64,000 nt of DNA from Hysterium pulicare CBS 123377 (Eukaryota; Ascomycota; Dothideomycetes; Hysteriales; Hysteriaceae), in NCBI GenBank assembly GCA_000467715.1, contig AJFK01000157.1, positions 1-64,000 of the forward strand, read 5' to 3'. This document shows, in pieces, positions 1 through 10,900 of this stretch. Numbering within the stretch: position 1 is the stretch's first letter; each line of letters starts with the position of its first letter. Made by a program: the position numbers and the translations under genes. The notes below the pieces were generated by a model, which saw only the letters and a list, made by a program, of their open reading frames with translations, searched no databases and was not told the origin of the DNA.

Positions 1-342
1 AGATAGAATCTACTTTATTACTTAATGCTTCCTGCCTCTATTTGGCCTTCCTTCACACTCTATAACCAGTCTACTAATCAATCTAGGCCCGAGGCCTCAC
101 ACGTGCATGCGTCGCTTGCTTTCTACTACACCTTTGTATTTTGAACAGCGAAATGAACACCGTTATTGGTGCCTTCAACATGGATCTCTGCCAATTAAAT
201 AAAATGGCTCGTATCTGAAGTAGCGCCAGCAAGATTGGTGTCCAGTCGATTGAAAACTTGTCCGATCGTCATGAAGATGTGGAATCCTTGAAGGCCTTTA
301 AAGGACGCTCCATCAATTTCTGGATCACGGAAGGGCGCAACA
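1..342. other. Leading intergenic sequence upstream of the NLR-like gene
   Basis: No coding frame of interest is visible. This presumably holds the promoter and 5' leader of the gene that starts at 343. I could not pick out a convincing TATA box or a named binding site. Confidence 0.4.
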
Positions 343-3300
343 ATGGACTGGCTTATTTCTTTCCCAGCCATCTCCTTGCTTCTCTTCCTGGGCTTCATCC
401 TATCTAGTAACCAATTCTGGAGAACTTTGACGATCAGCTGGTCCGTCACTTTGGGACTTGGGCAATTTCTTATTCTAAGAAGTCATCTCCTGACCCGATT
501 CCAGCTCGTCTGTTTCGGTCTACTTCTGTTCTGCTTTATTACGTGGTCTATTTTGCTCACACCGCTTCAGCTCATCCTCTCTCAGCCCGAAGAACAGAAC
601 TTTACAGCGAGCGCTGAAATACTGCACAATCCGGAGAATCTAGGATTAAGCAGGCCCGAGATCACGGCCGAGTATGCTAAACACACTGAAGCGTTCTTTC
701 TTTGGCGTTTTCCTAACCAACCTCAATAGTCTCATTGCTATCCATGGTCTCGGATCAACTCCCCAGCGAGCCTGGGTGCATAAACATTCAGGCACTCATT
801 GGCTACGGTCACTACTTCCTAAAGCACATAACAGTATTCGGATTATTGCTGTGAATCATGACTCGCGGTGGGATGCTTACGCCCCTGCCCAAAACTTGCG
901 AGACTATGGTCGCACTATCCTGAGTGTGATAGATAATTTACGCCAGGTTGAAGATGTACGTTCATCCATGAGATTCCAATCATAACTCTAAGCAGTTGTA
1001 GGAACAATCTCGTCCCTTAATTTTCGTTGCTCACAGTTTTGGAGGCATCATAATCAAGAAGGTATGATTCGCTGGACTACTACCCTTTGCAACTAGTTGA
1101 CCGTAACTAATGTTTAAAGGCTCTAGTTATGGCACATGAAGATCATGAAAGTTCGCCTCGTCATCGAATTTCCAATGCAACTAAAGCCTTTCTATTCTTG
1201 GGTACGCCTCACAAAGGTTCAAATTTTGCGCTCTTTGGGACCCTGTGTGCTCACTTCAACTATTGGCGTGGTTCAAGGACAGAGTTGCTGGAGTTGCTGA
1301 GTCCAAGTTGCGGAGAACTAGAAGACCTCCATAAGTCTTTTCTTGAAATCTATGGGAAGAGATTCATCTCCAATTCCTTCGAAACCAAACCTGTAAGGCT
1401 GTGGAGGCTGTCTTTGGCCTTGGTGAGCTCTTTCTTGCGCATTGATTTAAGAAACCTTCTAAGCAATCATATAGGTGGTCTCTCGCGATTCTGCTAGTCT
1501 TGACGGCTATCCAGAGGTCGCTCTTAACGCGGATCACAAACAGCTGAATAAGTACACTTCGTGGGATGATAATAACTTCATTGCTGTACGAGCTCAGATC
1601 CGTGCTGCTCTAGATTTCATCGAAATAGAAGGTACGTGTTCTGGAATCTTGGAGAACAAAAACGATGGCTTACTTTGATATATCAGAAAACCAACGGCAG
1701 AGATTCCACAGATTTCACATTCCATTTGGCCTAAGAGGCGCTCCAATGATTGGGAACTTCGTGGGTAGAGCAGAGGAATTGAAAGAGATGAGGCGACTGG
1801 CTCTTCCGCGCGAGAACTGGCATCGGACAAACGTTATAGTGCTTGAAGGCCTTGGAGGGATTGGGAAAACACAACTCGCTATCGAATATGCTGTCCGCAA
1901 TCGAAAGTCATACACCGCGGTCTTCTGGATCAACGCCAAATCCGAAGCTTCTTTACGAGATGGATTAGCCATCACTGCTGAAAGAATTCCTTTAACGCAT
2001 GTTTTAGATCAGGATGGGAAATTGCCACAAACTGGCAATGCATTGGATCGCGCTGTAAAAGCCGTCTTCTACTGGCTTGAACTACCTGATAATAACAGAT
2101 GGTTGCTAATATTTGACAACGTTGATCGTCAGTCTTTCGTTTCTTCTGGCTCTGGCCGGGCCCAGACGTCCTACGATATTCGAAAATATATACCGTCTGC
2201 AGCACACGGAACTGTCCTGATTACTACTCGTCTTTCACGTCTGAGCCAGCTGGGAAAGGGTATCCCGATTAAGGATATTAGCATTGAAGACGGTATGCAG
2301 ATATTCTGTGCTTCAGCAGGGTTGATCGTGAACACGAAAGGTAAGTTGTGATTGCTTTTGTTCAATACGTGCGGTTAATATCTTGCGTTGCAGAAGTTTC
2401 AGACATTGTGAAACGGCTTAGAGGTTTGCCATTAGCAATTTCTCAGGCAGGAGGATATGTCCGCCAGACTGGTTTGACAGTTGCCAAATACCTAGATCAA
2501 TTCGACTCACATCTGGATGGTTTGATGCAAGAAGAGCATGACCTAATGTATGAGAACGGATCCATCAGCTCCAGTTGGCAGTTATCTTTCGAAGAGATCA
2601 AGTTTCGTAGTCCATGTGCTGCGAAACTCCTTCTACTATGGAGTTTCTTGGACAGCTCTGATCTTTGGTGGGAGATGCTCCGCCTCGCTGAAGTCTGCGA
2701 GAACGGGAAGTGTCTGGAAGTGTCACTTCGCAAACCCTTCCTCCTAATTGGGGAAGGGAGATGTAAGAAGCTCTGTGAAGATGACATAGACTGGCTGTCT
2801 ACGTTGGCAAAAACTGAATCCACATTTCTTGCAGCAATCCGAGTTCTTCGTGATTGCTCTTTCGCAAGTCCGCTAGAAGAATCAGATGGGTATGCTATTC
2901 ACCCTGTGCTGCACGAATGGGCTCGACGTCAGGTTGATCCCATGCTTTGGACTTCATATCTCGATGTAACAGCTGCTTTACTGGGCAGGGCTACTCCTCT
3001 AGCTCACACCCGCGATGCCTGGGCTACACAACGACGATTAGCCGCACATGTGAAGCGGTTCTGGGGTCTCTTTGATAAACACCTCGACGTAGATTCGATC
3101 TCGCCAGACGGGCTTAATGGCCTTGCGTATTTCGAATTCGATCAAAGCAACCCCACAAGGGCCCAGATGGCCTGCGAGATGGCCTGCCGTGGATGGGAGC
3201 GCACCGTGGGACCCGATCATATTAAGACGATCGAATGCTACATCGACACAGCTTGTACATATTACGGACAGGAAAAGTACAAAGACGCAGAGGAGATATG

Positions 3301-3841
3301 GCACAGCATCGTTGCCAACTTTGCCAGTCTCGATGGACCAATTGTTAGACTGGTTGCCCGAGCGTTAGATGCTCTGGGACGGTCCTCAGCACGGCAAGGA
3401 GCAAACGAAAAGGCCATCAAATACTACCTTGAAGCTCTTGCCAAGAAAGAGAAGGTCTTCGGACGTGAGGCCCTCTCCACATTCGACACACTGCGTCAAC
3501 TCGGTCTGGCTTATCAGGAAGTTGGTGACCTAGATAAAGCGGTTCCTATTCACAAGCGAGTCTTGACTGGATTTGAACGAGAACTCGGTTCAAATAATAC
3601 TTGGACGCTTTTGGCAATCAACGATTTGGGTTCCGCCCAATGTCGAAGTGGAAACTTGGAAGAAGCAGAGGTACTCCTAGAAAACGCCTATATGACGATG
3701 CGAACTCAACTCGGCTCTTCAGCCCTAAAGACTGTTGAAATTATGCACAACCTCGCCACCGTATATCGGCACCAACGAAGGTTTCCCGCCGAGAAGCTAT
3801 TACTAGAGAAGGGCATGATATCCAATTCCTTTACTTCATGA
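343..3841 (+). CDS. NLR-like STAND protein: membrane segments, alpha/beta hydrolase, NB-ARC, TPR
   Basis: Seven-exon model: 343-671, 730-955, 1002-1061, 1120-1392, 1475-1631, 1687-2340, 2394-3841; all joins keep frame and give about 1048 residues. Exon 1 encodes about 109 residues with hydrophobic stretches near residues 7-20 and 52-80. It joins ..SRPEITA-DLIAIHGLGS, the start of a lipase-like alpha/beta-hydrolase (DUF676/PGAP1-like) with the nucleophile motif AHSFGG at about 195-200. A linker ending in NFVGRAEEL leads into an NB-ARC NTPase: P-loop GLGGIGKT at about 403-410, Walker B LLIFDNVD, sensor VLITTR and GLPLAIS. The C-terminus has TPR-like repeats (AYQEVGDLDKA, GSAQCRSGNLEEAE, ATVYRHQRR). 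In fungi this architecture belongs to NLR-like proteins implicated in non-self recognition; a role here is inference. The last TPR stops abruptly, so the array may be short. The hydrolase and NB-ARC calls are firm; the start and exon 1 are less so. Confidence 0.85.
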
Positions 3842-4276
3842 TATATCATGCAATCGAGTAAAGTCATTTTTGTGGAGTTGCAGGTGCCCAAATCTATTGC
3901 CTGCGCTTACATGTACGCGAGGAGGTTCTAGAACCCTTTCTCACTTTTGAAAAGATGTTTCATATGCCTTTACTCCTCGAAAGTGATATCCGAATAAGCC
4001 CTTCCATCGGGTGGTAAGGCGGTCCCCAAAGCATAGCCCGATTCTGCCTACGGTCTACGTAGGTAGAGGCTAACCCTTCAGCGTTGGCTGTGTAAAAGCG
4101 AAGAATGGGCGTCCAATAAGAGGATGAGGCTGAGCACTAAGCCTCACAGAAACGGTGGTATAGATGCCTGCAGTAGATATAGATATTGACATGCACCACA
4201 GCTGAATGATGCACATGTACGTATACAACCGTTTCCACATTATGCCCCGCATATGTACAGCGACGAATAGACCACA
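3842..4276. other. Intergenic region between the NLR-like gene and the DUF6601-type gene
   Basis: About 435 bp. It holds the 3' end of the NLR-like transcript and the promoter of the next gene. I saw no conserved coding frame, RNA gene or repeat. Confidence 0.4.
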
Positions 4277-5302
4277 ATGCCCTGCAAATCAGCTCGCGCC
4301 GTTCCCTTTTCTCAAAACGTAGAGTTAAACTCGGAGCTCGAATACCTAAGGCCTTCTACTACAGACAACGCTATCTCCTTCCGTCCCGTAGATTCTGTTC
4401 CTTTTCGATTGCCTGGACAGCCTAATATTACTTTGGAAGCCCCTTTTGAATCTCTAACCGCATTTCTTGCAAACGAGCTTGAAACGACCGACCTAAACAA
4501 GCTAGCTCCACGACTATGGCTCGTTGCGACGCAAAGTAGCTCTCACATCTCACCGCTACATGATCAACTTGTTCGAGGCCGTCGAATCGTTGTCACGGAA
4601 AGTCCGCGGCTGCACCTTCTATGGATTCGGGACCAGATCTTCATCAAGCCCTTACCAGCTTACCTCCTCTCCTACGCCTTTTGGAATACCTTCCTCTTCT
4701 CTACCTCATCACCAATTCAGGAGCCGCTTCAGGGAAAGTTTAGGCGAGCCGCTCTAGGATTCATGAGGACTTATTTCTATCTTATTAAGTACGCGTCGGA
4801 TTTCGAACTAGCCGTGGAGAAGAAGCTTATACCATCAACTATTACACATACCGAATTCCATGAATTTATCCGATCGTTTGCGGGCATCGTCGACGAGGAG
4901 GTTTCACCAAGATATATCTATGGCGAACTGCGTCTAGGCCGGATCAACTTTTGGACAAAGCTATTCCTCCGTAAGCTCAGATATCACAAGGTACACAGAA
5001 CGTATGGCGCCTATTACGCTAGGTTCTATGGTCCTTTGATACTGGCTTTTGCGTTCCTCACAACCATTCTAGGTGCACTACAGGTGTGCCTTCAAGTCAA
5101 GCCCGTATGGTCTAAGCAGTTCTGGCATCGATTTCAAGAGGGGAGTCAGATATTTGCGCTCGTTACTATTGTGGCCGTGGTCATCAGCTCCTTTGTGCCT
5201 GTTTTTATTTTGTTGTTTATGGGTCTCAACGAGCTTTTGTTTGCGCTTCGCGCCCTTTCGGCTCGGCGACAGAAGCTTGCGGCGGATACTTCCACATGGT
5301 AA
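4277..5302 (+). CDS. Fungal membrane protein, DUF6601-like
   Basis: Single-exon gene of 341 residues. The central motifs PRLWLVATQSSSHISPLHDQ, RGRRIVVTESPRLHLLW and IKPLPAYLLSYAFW match, from memory, the uncharacterised fungal family DUF6601. The C-terminal third has two strong hydrophobic segments, around residues 252-275 and 295-325, so the protein is probably an integral membrane protein with a long cytosolic or lumenal N-terminal domain. No catalytic motif is visible and no function is known to me. It lies head to tail behind the NLR-like gene and convergent to the GT90 gene, which ends about 110 bp away. The family name is recalled rather than searched; the open frame and membrane segments are seen directly. 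Confidence 0.8.
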   Translation: MPCKSARAVPFSQNVELNSELEYLRPSTTDNAISFRPVDSVPFRLPGQPNITLEAPFESLTAFLANELETTDLNKLAPRLWLVATQSSSHISPLHDQLVRGRRIVVTESPRLHLLWIRDQIFIKPLPAYLLSYAFWNTFLFSTSSPIQEPLQGKFRRAALGFMRTYFYLIKYASDFELAVEKKLIPSTITHTEFHEFIRSFAGIVDEEVSPRYIYGELRLGRINFWTKLFLRKLRYHKVHRTYGAYYARFYGPLILAFAFLTTILGALQVCLQVKPVWSKQFWHRFQEGSQIFALVTIVAVVISSFVPVFILLFMGLNELLFALRALSARRQKLAADTSTW

Positions 5303-5411
5303 ATGGTCTCTTCTAATACATTCTCAATACCTTTTAGAAACTCATACCAGAACTAAGTTTACTTGATACCTCCCATAAAGATGTCATCCGTGCCTGAAGT
5401 AAATGTTTCGC

Positions 5412-6683
5412 TCAATGAGCCTGCCACTCTAATTTGCGCATCAAGAGAAAGCTTTCCAATGGAACACCTCGTGGATACTCCATAAGAATATCGAAATCTG
5501 TCTGATTACTGACCACATGCCAACATCTAATCAATGCCCTCCAGTAACATGCTTCAGCCGCACGCGTCAGATAGCGACGATGGAAGATCTGGAATGCGTT
5601 ATTCGCTATTTGGAAAGCCTGCTTTTGGTCTTTGTGCATTTTCATCACGTTCTCTTCCAAATCACTGAAATCCCTTTTGATGAGGACAGCATTCTGGGTA
5701 GGCCCGTCAAAAATGAGCAGCGGATGGAAGTGCTCAACCCACTCCAGCTCGTGCACAAATACCACACTTCTGCAATTGAGTAGATACTTGAAACGCCCGG
5801 AGTACGCTCTGCCTTCGATATGAGCCAGGTATTTATAGCGACAGTGGTCGGACATGGATCGATAATGCTTAGAGAGCCTGTGAGGATCAGACCAATTCAG
5901 ATTCTCTACATCTGCCCAGGGCTTCCCGTTAGTGGCTTCCAGAAAGTGGTTACGGATTGGGGCCATAGCCTTCCCACGCCAAAATAGATGATCATCTTTT
6001 GTAATCCAAGCATCGAAGTCGCCATGTTCTAGTTTATCATCCATCTGGAAAATTGCCCTCCGAACCTCGCCGTAACTCCCAACTTTCGGCTCAGGCCAGG
6101 ACCAGAATCCAAAGTCCGGCATCAGCCAAGGCTCGGAGTCGGTTTTTCTACGTGTGTAGCCCCAGGTGAGCGATCCAGAGGTAGGGTAATCGTCCGTCAT
6201 GATGATGAATTCGACGTTGGGGATACTATCTGGAGTTGTGATGATAGCTCTATGTAAAGCCTGGAGGGTAGCGTAGTCTCTGGAGAAGTCTGATTTTTCG
6301 TGCTGAAGTATATAGATCTCTCCATCACGTATCGTCACCCTAATATAACCCTTCTTGACCTTTACGGTATCTAGATCTTTTCGCATAATCGATCGTTTTT
6401 TATGGTGTCGGATTTTCTCTTCAAGCTCTTGGAATAGGCCTGGAAACGCTTCGTGACATTCAACATCATTCAGAAACAGGTTATTTTGGTCTTGAGGCCA
6501 TTCCCATGCTCTTTTGAATCTGCTAGTTGGCCGGTCTAATGGCCAGTGTCGGTAGTATTGAGAAGAGTAGTAGAAACAATGAAGAGGAAACAGACGTTGA
6601 AAGTCACTCTTAATGTCTACTTGGAAGATGAACGATATAAGTAAGCTTGCCAGTAAGACGAGGATTGTGTTCACCCGCCACAT
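5412..6683 (-). CDS. Glycosyltransferase family 90 (CAP10-like) type II membrane protein
   Basis: Intronless frame of 423 residues if it starts at 6683, where MWRVN is followed at once by a hydrophobic signal anchor (ILVLLASLLISFIFQ). The frame stays open to 6896, so a longer start with a second hydrophobic patch is possible; the anchor right after MWRVN decided my choice. Family features are in order: a PDFGFWSWPEP segment, WITKDDHLFWRGKA, then HCRYKYLAHIEGRAYSGRFK and LLNCRSVVFVHELEWVEHF, which are hallmarks of the CAP10/GT90 fold. Known members transfer xylose or other sugars to glycans or capsule polymers in the Golgi. The donor and acceptor cannot be read from sequence. Orientation is opposite to the upstream genes. 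Confidence 0.87.
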   Translation of the reverse strand: MWRVNTILVLLASLLISFIFQVDIKSDFQRLFPLHCFYYSSQYYRHWPLDRPTSRFKRAWEWPQDQNNLFLNDVECHEAFPGLFQELEEKIRHHKKRSIMRKDLDTVKVKKGYIRVTIRDGEIYILQHEKSDFSRDYATLQALHRAIITTPDSIPNVEFIIMTDDYPTSGSLTWGYTRRKTDSEPWLMPDFGFWSWPEPKVGSYGEVRRAIFQMDDKLEHGDFDAWITKDDHLFWRGKAMAPIRNHFLEATNGKPWADVENLNWSDPHRLSKHYRSMSDHCRYKYLAHIEGRAYSGRFKYLLNCRSVVFVHELEWVEHFHPLLIFDGPTQNAVLIKRDFSDLEENVMKMHKDQKQAFQIANNAFQIFHRRYLTRAAEACYWRALIRCWHVVSNQTDFDILMEYPRGVPLESFLLMRKLEWQAH

Positions 6684-7955
6684 GGCAAGTTTCCAGGTAG
6701 CGTGGAGTCTTTGTCTTTGAGAGAATGAAAAAATCGATGATGGGGGTGGTTTGGCCTTTCCCTTCTCGACCACTGGACCCACCCATTCCCCGCAACCCGC
6801 CAAAAATAATCCCACCAGGCAACGACAAAAAGGCAAAAAGAATTCTTCGGGCCTGACCGGGATTCTACATTGAATTAGTAAAATGCAAACGACCACGAGG
6901 CTCGAACTTGAAGCTTACCGAACCCGGGGCCTGTCACATTAAAGAAGCTTTAAAACTTCCAGGCGCAAAATATCCCGAAGCGACAATCATACCTGAGTAA
7001 GCGCATTAGTACAACTTGTGTACCAGGGCGAATTATCGAACTCACCACTAGACCATCAGGCCGAACAAGAAATTTGCCAATTTGAAAAATTAACTTCAAT
7101 ATATCGGTAGTTTACTTGCAGCAGAAAAACAATGTTCGTTCTGAAAGCCAGCCACAGTGCGGTTCAGGGGTATTTGGCGCACTAATTTCATCGGCTGTCC
7201 TCGGCTCCTCTGCGACTTCAAAATTATCCGCGATAGAAGTGCCTTGATTGATTCTGTCCTACAAAACGGATGCCTAAGGTTGTTTGCTAGATCCACATTC
7301 GCCATGTCAAACCGAATCATACTACGTTTGATGCGCAATTCGGATACACTCGCCGACGTCAACACCTTGAACTCACTCGTCATTCCTTCTTGTCCTTGTT
7401 GCCTAATACCAGCGCCCAGGTAATGTTTGTTTACGAGATTCAAAGAGCAATTCAACCTTAGGCGGCAAGGTTATTTGACTGATTATGCGTCTTTCGGAGG
7501 ATTCTCGTCCACACCGCTCCTTGGCCCCGATTCCGTCCGGCTGAGGTCATGGGAAACAACAGCTCCCACAGCTCCTGCACTTCATTTGCATGGTATTATC
7601 TACGTGAAGGATTTGCGGAGTCTACGATATCTCGACTGTCGCCCTGCTGCATTTCGCGGATTCCAGGGTGCATGCACAAGGTGACTGGCGCACGGTTTGG
7701 ATGGCCCCGCAGCATGCTACCAAACTAAGTTATTCCCTGCGAAGTGATCCTGGTGCTGTCAATCATCGACGCTATTTCTCGCATTTTGTGACTTCGGACG
7801 CTTTTATGCTCCGACAGTCAATATCCTTCCGGCAAGGGACAGCCAGGCAGCAAAGCAGAGTAAGTGTGAGAAAATGCGCACCTTTTATTTAAATGCCTTG
7901 ATCACGATTGCCTTATTTTCTCTCGGGTGTTTGTTAATAAGTCACTAAATTCGCC
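6684..7955. other. Intergenic region between the GT90 and ABCC genes
   Basis: About 1.27 kb between two divergently transcribed genes, so it should hold both promoters. The frame upstream of the GT90 start is open to 6896. A tRNA-like box A on the minus strand near 7040-7055 is discussed under findings. The short frames here (for example 7157-7423) show no family features and I do not call them genes. Confidence 0.4.
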
Positions 7956-10900
7956 ATGCATAGGTGTGCAGGAGATAATGGCTTCGGTCCCGTCCTAGCG
8001 TCGGATCCAAAATGCTTCAGTTTTGACTTCACTCTCGTCTTTGAAGAATCCATATTCTGCTTGATACCAGCTGGCTTGGCCATTCTGATCATTCCATTTC
8101 GTGTTCGAAGCCTATGGAGCAGGACTCCCGTGGTCACATGGCCCTTACTATGGGCTCTGAAATTGGTATGAGAAAGATCCTCGAAATCCTACTTACCAAG
8201 TTCCCTAACATATTTCGAGGTCACGTTCATAATTCTAGCAATCTTTCAGATCACCCTCGTAGCCCTTTGGGCGGCCGGCTATGGTGTGCGAACAAGTTCT
8301 ACACTACCCTCGAGTGTAATGGCATTGGTCACGACATCCATGCTCCTTTTGACCTCAAACCTGGAGCATTGTCGATCCGTTACGCCATCTGCTATTCTGC
8401 AGGTCTATCTGCTGTTTACGTCTCTACTCGATATTGCTCGAGTGAGGACCCAGTGGCTTCTCCACGACAATGCAAGAATCAGCTCGGTCATGAGTGTGAC
8501 ACTGGCAGTGAAGATGGTTCTCCTCGGCCTGGAATCCTTCCAAAAATGGAAATACACGAAGCTATCAGGCAAAATTATTACGCCAGAGATGCAATGCGGC
8601 ATCTTTGGGCGGACATTATTCTTGTGGCTGAACCCGCTGTTCTGGAAGGGTAACACCACTGATTTGACCTTGGCTGACCTGTTTCCTGCTGACCATGACC
8701 TTACTGGCTCTGTACTATTACGACGTCTTGGGAAAACCTGGAGCAAATGTGAGTAACCTTATGATACAAGGATGGAGAAACAAGGGGCGTACTAAGTTCT
8801 CTGTAGCAAAACAAAATAAAAAACACGCATTAGGCTGTGCAGTTCTGCGAACTTTTTTCCCAGAACTGAGCAGGGCCTCCATCCCCCAGTTCATCCTAAT
8901 TGGTTTTAGCTTGTCGCAGCCATTCTTAGTCAAGAATACAATTAGTTACATCACCAACCATAAAAGCCGCCCTGTCAGCTGGGGTTATGGCTTGATTGGA
9001 GCATATGCACTGACTTACGTGGGGATCGCGGTTAGTCTATCTGATATACTACGGGTTTCTCCGGGTTTCGGAAGTGGTAAACTGACGTCGCTTCAGATAT
9101 CAACGGTTTTGTCTCAGTATCTGAGCTTTCGGCTCATGGCCAAGGTTCGTGGGGCTCTCGTAGCAATTATCTACAGCAATATGTTGCTTGTTCGCGCCGA
9201 GAGCACGAACTCCTCCTCCGCCATGGCTCTCATGAGCAACGACGTCGACCGTATCACCATGACGGCAATGATGCTTGTTAACATGTTTCCCAACGTGATT
9301 CATATTTCTCTCGCACTATGGATCCTGGGAATCCAGCTTGGGCCAGTTTGCATTGCTCCGGTCATCGTTGTATGCATAAGTGGCTTGGTCACCGCACAGG
9401 TGGGTAAACTCATCCCGCCCCGCCAGCGACGGTGGATGCAGGCTATTCAGAAGCGAGTTGGGATAACAAGTGATGTTCTCGGCCAAATGAAAGGAGTCAA
9501 GATGACGGGTTTGAGCGAGAGGATCTCAACCCAATTGCAGGGTCTGAGAGACTACGAGCTGGCTGTATCATTGAAATTTCGCAAAGTTCAGATTGTTAAT
9601 CTTTTGTTGAGTGAGTTTTCTAATCTACCTACTACTTGGCGGATGTGCTAACACTTTGCAGCTCAGTTGCCGCTTTCGACTATGGGCGCAGTAACGTTTG
9701 CTGCATTCGCCATTAAGCAGAAGGTCAGTGGGAGCAGCCAGCTTGGCATTGGGCAAGCGTTCGCGTCATTGAGTCTGCTGTCGGTCCTTTTTATGCCTCT
9801 CATCGAGCTTATGTCCGCATACACAAGCCTGAAATCGGCACTATCCTGCCTGGATAGAATTCAAGATTTTTTGATCCTGGAGAAGAGGGTCGATTATGTT
9901 CGCTCGAGGAGGCCCGACAGTCCTGCGCCGCCATTGGAGAATAGTAGTGAAAAGGTCGAGGCGCCAGTCATCAGGATCAGTCACGCGAACTTCGGTTGGA
10001 CGCGCGACAAAGCTGTCCTGAGGGATATTAGTCTTGATGTGTCGCGCTCGAGCTTTGTGTTACTGGTTGGACAAGTCGGGTCGGGAAAATCAACTTTACT
10101 CAAGGCAATACTTGGTGAAGCCTATTTGCTTTCCGGGTCCATCGAGCTAAGCGCTCTCGGTGATGTGGCCTACTGCGACCAGGACAACTGGATACTAAAC
10201 AGGTCGATTCGAGACAATATCTTAGGTTTCTCCGAATACTCGTCGCATTGGTATGATACTGTAGTACAAGCTTGTCAACTTTCGGAAGACTTCGCGCATC
10301 TAGATGATGGAGACATGACAATCGTTGGAAGTCAAGGCGTTTCTTTAAGTGGTGGGCAGAAGCAAAGAGTAGTAAGTCGTCCGTGTTATATCAAAGATAG
10401 CGCGTGCTTACCAAGCTCAAGTCTCTAGCAAGGGCAGTCTATAGTCGCAAACGATTTGTCGTGATGGACGACGTAATGAAAGGCCTCGATGCGAGAACGG
10501 CGACTCGTTGCTTTCACGCTCTATTAGGTACCGGCGGCCTCCTGCGCATCAACGGCATCACGGTTATTCTAGCTAGCCATAATGGTACGGTCTCCTTGTC
10601 CAGTTTCCTTATTCCGGCTGATGATATTGTAGCTCGATGGTTCCCGTATGCCGATAAGCTCGTTGTTCTGGGCAAAGATGGGTCCATAGATGACAAGGGT
10701 AGTTTTGAAGATCTCAAGGTCGCGAACGACTATATCCAGAGTCTCTGTACTACGGAAGCGAAGCAGGGAGAGTACGACGAGGATCCTGATGAAGCTAAAG
10801 TTGGAAACAACGTCACTACGGATGAAACGGAGAAGCACTGTCCTCATCCAACAGATCTGCCCGCCCAACCGTCGGTACAGAAACCCAAATCTAGAGGAAG

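Noticed and set aside
6895-7070. A functional intron-containing tRNA gene
   Set aside because: Box A-like and box B-like words are about 140 nt apart, and I could not form a T-arm or acceptor stem, so no tRNA feature is called.
9031-9096. Treating this segment of the ABCC transporter as coding
   Set aside because: The frame is open, but the residues would interrupt a conserved transmembrane block, and the segment has a GTTAGT donor, a CTGAC branch and a CTTCAG acceptor.
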